Part shown: positions 61,717-64,000 of the stretch, piece by piece
Layout: every line of letters begins with the position of its first letter
How positions within the stretch are numbered: position 1 is the stretch's first letter
NCBI GenBank assembly: GCA_964036045.1
Contig: OZ038400.1
Span: forward strand, 10,131,976-10,195,975
Reading direction: 5' to 3'
DNA length: 64,000 nucleotides
Source of the DNA: Eutreptiella sp. 'Long Island Sound 2002'
Lineage: Eukaryota > Euglenozoa > Euglenophyceae > Eutreptiales > Eutreptiaceae
The notes under the pieces: generated by a model
Seen by the model: the letters and a program-made list of their open reading frames with translations, nothing else
Told to the model about the DNA's origin: nothing
Database searches by the model: none
Made by a program: the position numbers and the translations under genes

Positions 61717-63918
61717 TTGAGATATTTGGGGCGCGAGTTGCAAGGAATAAAGGGATTGGAGAGAAATTCCACCATAGCTGGTCCGGGAGAGTCCGATGCG
61801 TGGGAGCACCTGGGCGCCAAAGTGATCGTACTGGCTTGTTGGACTTTTTGAGTCACCAAAACATGCAAACTAGCGGAAACAATCGTCGTAAACGTGTTAC
61901 GCCACTTCTCACGATCGTTTTGAGTATATGTGAGCCTGTTTTTTGGGCCGTTTAGCATCATTTATGAGATGAATACAGAAAACTCCTGAGTTTGGGTGAT
62001 TTTGATGATGGCATGGCCGGAAAAAAAATTTTCGGGGGGGGGGTCAAAAAATTTTTTTACGCATTTTTGGGTACTATTCGATGTGGACTTCGCAATGAAA
62101 GCAAAAAAAACGGGGGTGCGCATACCAGTTTGGAGATATGGGCCTTGCAAACATTCGGTCCAAGAGGGTTGGAAACTTTGTTTTGCCGTTTTCTCCGTTT
62201 TTTTTTCTCGGCACAGGGGTGCACCCACACCCACCACCGACCACGTATTGGTGCCAAACCAACCTCAAATATGATTTTTGGGGGTTAGGGACAACATGGC
62301 CCCACCAACCGCCCAAAAATGCAGGGTGGCTTGCCCCCTGGGCAACGGCAAAGGGCCGCACCCCTTGGGACGGGGCTTCGCCGCTTGCCCAAGGGGGCCC
62401 CCCTCCGGTCGCATTGAGCACGTCGTATAGGGGGGTAAACGCCACCAGTTTTGAGATATTTGGGGCGCGAGTTGCAAGGAATAAAGGGATTGGAGAGAAA
62501 TTCCACCATAGCTGGTCCGGGAGAGTCCGATGCGTGGGAGCACCTGGGCGCCAAAGTGATCGTACTGGCTTGTTGGACTTTTTGAGTCACCAAAACATGC
62601 AAACTAGCGGAAACAATCGTCGTAAACGTGTTACGCCACTTCTCACGATCGTTTTGAGTATATGTGAGCCTGTTTTTTGGGCCGTTTAGCATCATTTATG
62701 AGATGAATACAGAAAACTCCTGAGTTTGGGTGATTTTGATGATGGCATGGCCGGAAAAAAAATTTTCGGGGGGGGGGTCAAAAAATTTTTTTACGCATTT
62801 TTGGGTACTATTCGATGTGGACTTCGCAATGAAAGCAAAAAAAACGGGGGTGCGCATACCAGTTTGGAGATATGGGCCTTGCAAACATTCGGTCCAAGAG
62901 GGTTGGAAACTTTGTTTTGCCGTTTTCTCCGTTTTTTTTTCTCGGCACAGGGGTGCACCCACACCCACCACCGACCACGTATTGGTGCCAAACCAACCTC
63001 AAATATGATTTTTGGGGGTTAGGGACAACATGGCCCCACCAACCGCCCAAAAATGCAGGGTGGCTTGCCCCCTGGGCAACGGCAAAGGGCCGCACCCCTT
63101 GGGACGGGGCTTCGCCGCTTGCCCAAGGGGGCCCCCCTCCGGTCGCATTGAGCACGTCGTATAGGGGGGTAAACGCCACCAGTTTTGAGATATTTGGGGC
63201 GCGAGTTGCAAGGAATAAAGGGATTGGAGAGAAATTCCACCATAGCTGGTCCGGGAGAGTCCGATGCGTGGGAGCACCTGGGCGCCAAAGTGATCGTACT
63301 GGCTTGTTGGACTTTTTGAGTCACCAAAACATGCAAACTAGCGGAAACAATCGTCGTAAACGTGTTACGCCACTTCTCACGATCGTTTTGAGTATATGTG
63401 AGCCTGTTTTTTGGGCCGTTTAGCATCATTTATGAGATGAATACAGAAAACTCCTGAGTTTGGGTGATTTTGATGATGGCATGGCCGGAAAAAAAATTTT
63501 CGGGGGGGGGGTCAAAAAATTTTTTTACGCATTTTTGGGTACTATTCGATGTGGACTTCGCAATGAAAGCAAAAAAAACGGGGGTGCGCATACCAGTTTG
63601 GAGATATGGGCCTTGCAAACATTCGGTCCAAGAGGGTTGGAAACTTTGTTTTGCCGTTTTCTCCGTTTTTTTTTCTCGGCACAGGGGTGCACCCACACCC
63701 ACCACCGACCACGTATTGGTGCCAAACCAACCTCAAATATGATTTTTGGGGGTTAGGGACAACATGGCCCCACCAACCGCCCAAAAATGCAGGGTGGCTT
63801 GCCCCCTGGGCAACGGCAAAGGGCCGCACCCCTTGGGACGGGGCTTCGCCGCTTGCCCAAGGGGGCCCCCCTCCGGTCGCATTGAGCACGTCGTATAGGG
63901 GGGTAAACGCCACCAGTT
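61717..63918. repeat. Three apparently identical 734-bp units (U84-U86)
   Basis: Units at 61717, 62451 and 63185 share changes found nowhere else in the window: CTTTTTGAGTC in place of CTTTTTTAGTC, AATCGTCG in place of AATCATCG, and a cassette of A8, TTTTC, G10, T, C, A6, T7, ACGC. I see no difference between the three. This indicates very recent amplification of one unit, or an assembly effect, which only reads can settle. Confidence 0.9.
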
Positions 63919-64000
63919 TTGAGATATTTGGGGCGCGAGTTGCAAGGAATAAAGGGATTGGAGAGAAATTCCACCATAGCTGGTCCGGGAGAGTCCGATG
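63919..64000. repeat. Right partial monomer U87 (82 bp)
   Basis: First 82 bases of the next unit, cut by the window end just after GTCCGATG, so the array continues to the right. It stops before offset 83 and before the sites that mark U84-U86, so its type cannot be told. Confidence 0.95.

Larger units (their letters stand above)
1..64000. repeat. Satellite DNA: head-to-tail tandem array of ~735-bp monomer
   Basis: The same sequence recurs from the first base to the last with a period of 733-738 bases, always on the same strand: 86 complete units plus a partial one at each end. Units differ by only a few substitutions and by homopolymer length. Diagnostic variable offsets (1 = TTG at 720 in U1) are: 38 G/C, 53-54 CC/TT, 83 C/T, 98 G/A, 143 A/G, 159-160 G/A, 171 C/T, 210 A/G, 221-222 TG/CA, 225 T/G, cassette 303-347, 374-375 TT/CC, about 475 T/C, 549 C/G, 642 C/T, 657 G/A, about 664 C/T, 701-702 TG/CC, 710 C/G and 724 A/G. 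No stretch longer than a homopolymer change departs from the monomer, so there is no room for another element. I do not recognise the family. Eukaryotic heterochromatic satellite is a confident class call; centromere versus subtelomere cannot be decided from the window. Confidence 0.98.

Noticed and set aside
61717-63918. Possible assembly duplication artefact explaining the three identical units
   Set aside because: It cannot be excluded without reads, but identical neighbouring units also occur elsewhere (e.g. 46269-49216, 38184-41119), so recent tandem amplification is an adequate explanation; kept as a finding with this caveat.
1-64000. CRISPR array
   Set aside because: The repeat is about 735 bases with no short direct repeats and no unique spacers; the whole period is conserved.
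1-64000. Tandem LTRs, rDNA spacer sub-repeats or integrated viral concatemer
   Set aside because: No LTR-type termini, target-site duplication, polymerase or capsid frame, or rRNA sequence appears anywhere in the 64 kb; each period contains only the same non-coding unit.
1-64000. A gene-based defence, mobile or metabolic system hidden in the array
   Set aside because: I read across the window for any stretch that departs from the monomer and found only substitutions and short indels; there is no space for such a system here.

Overview
The whole 64,000-base window is one uninterrupted head-to-tail tandem array of a roughly 735-base satellite monomer. I see no unique sequence, transposon, RNA gene or credible protein gene in it. 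I phase units on the TTG at the start of a TTGAGATATTTGGGG motif. In that phase there are 86 complete units (U1 at 720 to U86 ending at 63918), a 719-base partial unit on the left (U0) and an 82-base partial unit on the right (U87). Unit lengths are 733 (5 units), 734 (25), 735 (42), 736 (7), 737 (4) and 738 (3), mean about 734.9. Almost all length variation comes from one A-run/G-run/T-run cassette inside the monomer. All units have the same orientation.

An array this long, with low divergence, nested higher-order repeats (HORs) and many variants of CpG-to-TpG/CpA type, fits nuclear heterochromatin of a eukaryote (centromeric, pericentromeric, subtelomeric or knob-like). The sequence does not identify the species. 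A plant is a reasonable guess from the long monomer and the GC-rich dyad block, but that is inference only.

Layout, using diagnostic variants given as offset within the unit: 1-7332 (U0-U9) is dominated by units with C at offset 710, T at offset 83 and a periodic TT variant at offsets 53-54, in blocks of 3 and 4. 7333-22021 (U10-U29) holds blocks of 3 to 6 units in a repeated order (T83 unit, then ACAAAAT-cassette unit, then T171/G549 unit, then A98 unit, then CCCATT unit). 22022-35981 (U30-U48) holds trimers, and then a pentamer present twice in tandem (26430-30103 and 30104-33778). 35982-41852 (U49-U56) holds a tandemly duplicated dimer. 41853-49954 (U57-U67) is an alternating A/B dimer array with the longest G runs (up to 14). 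49955-52157 (U68-U70) is a short divergent patch. 52158-60982 (U71-U82) is marked by a GTTGTTT variant and G13 cassettes. 60983-64000 ends in three adjacent 734-base units with no difference I could see, plus the start of a fourth.

There are no genes to work together. The interest lies in how the array evolves: unit-number changes, mosaic units and a slippage-prone cassette record repeated unequal exchange or conversion. The reading frames present in every unit are by-products of the repeat and are rejected as genes.
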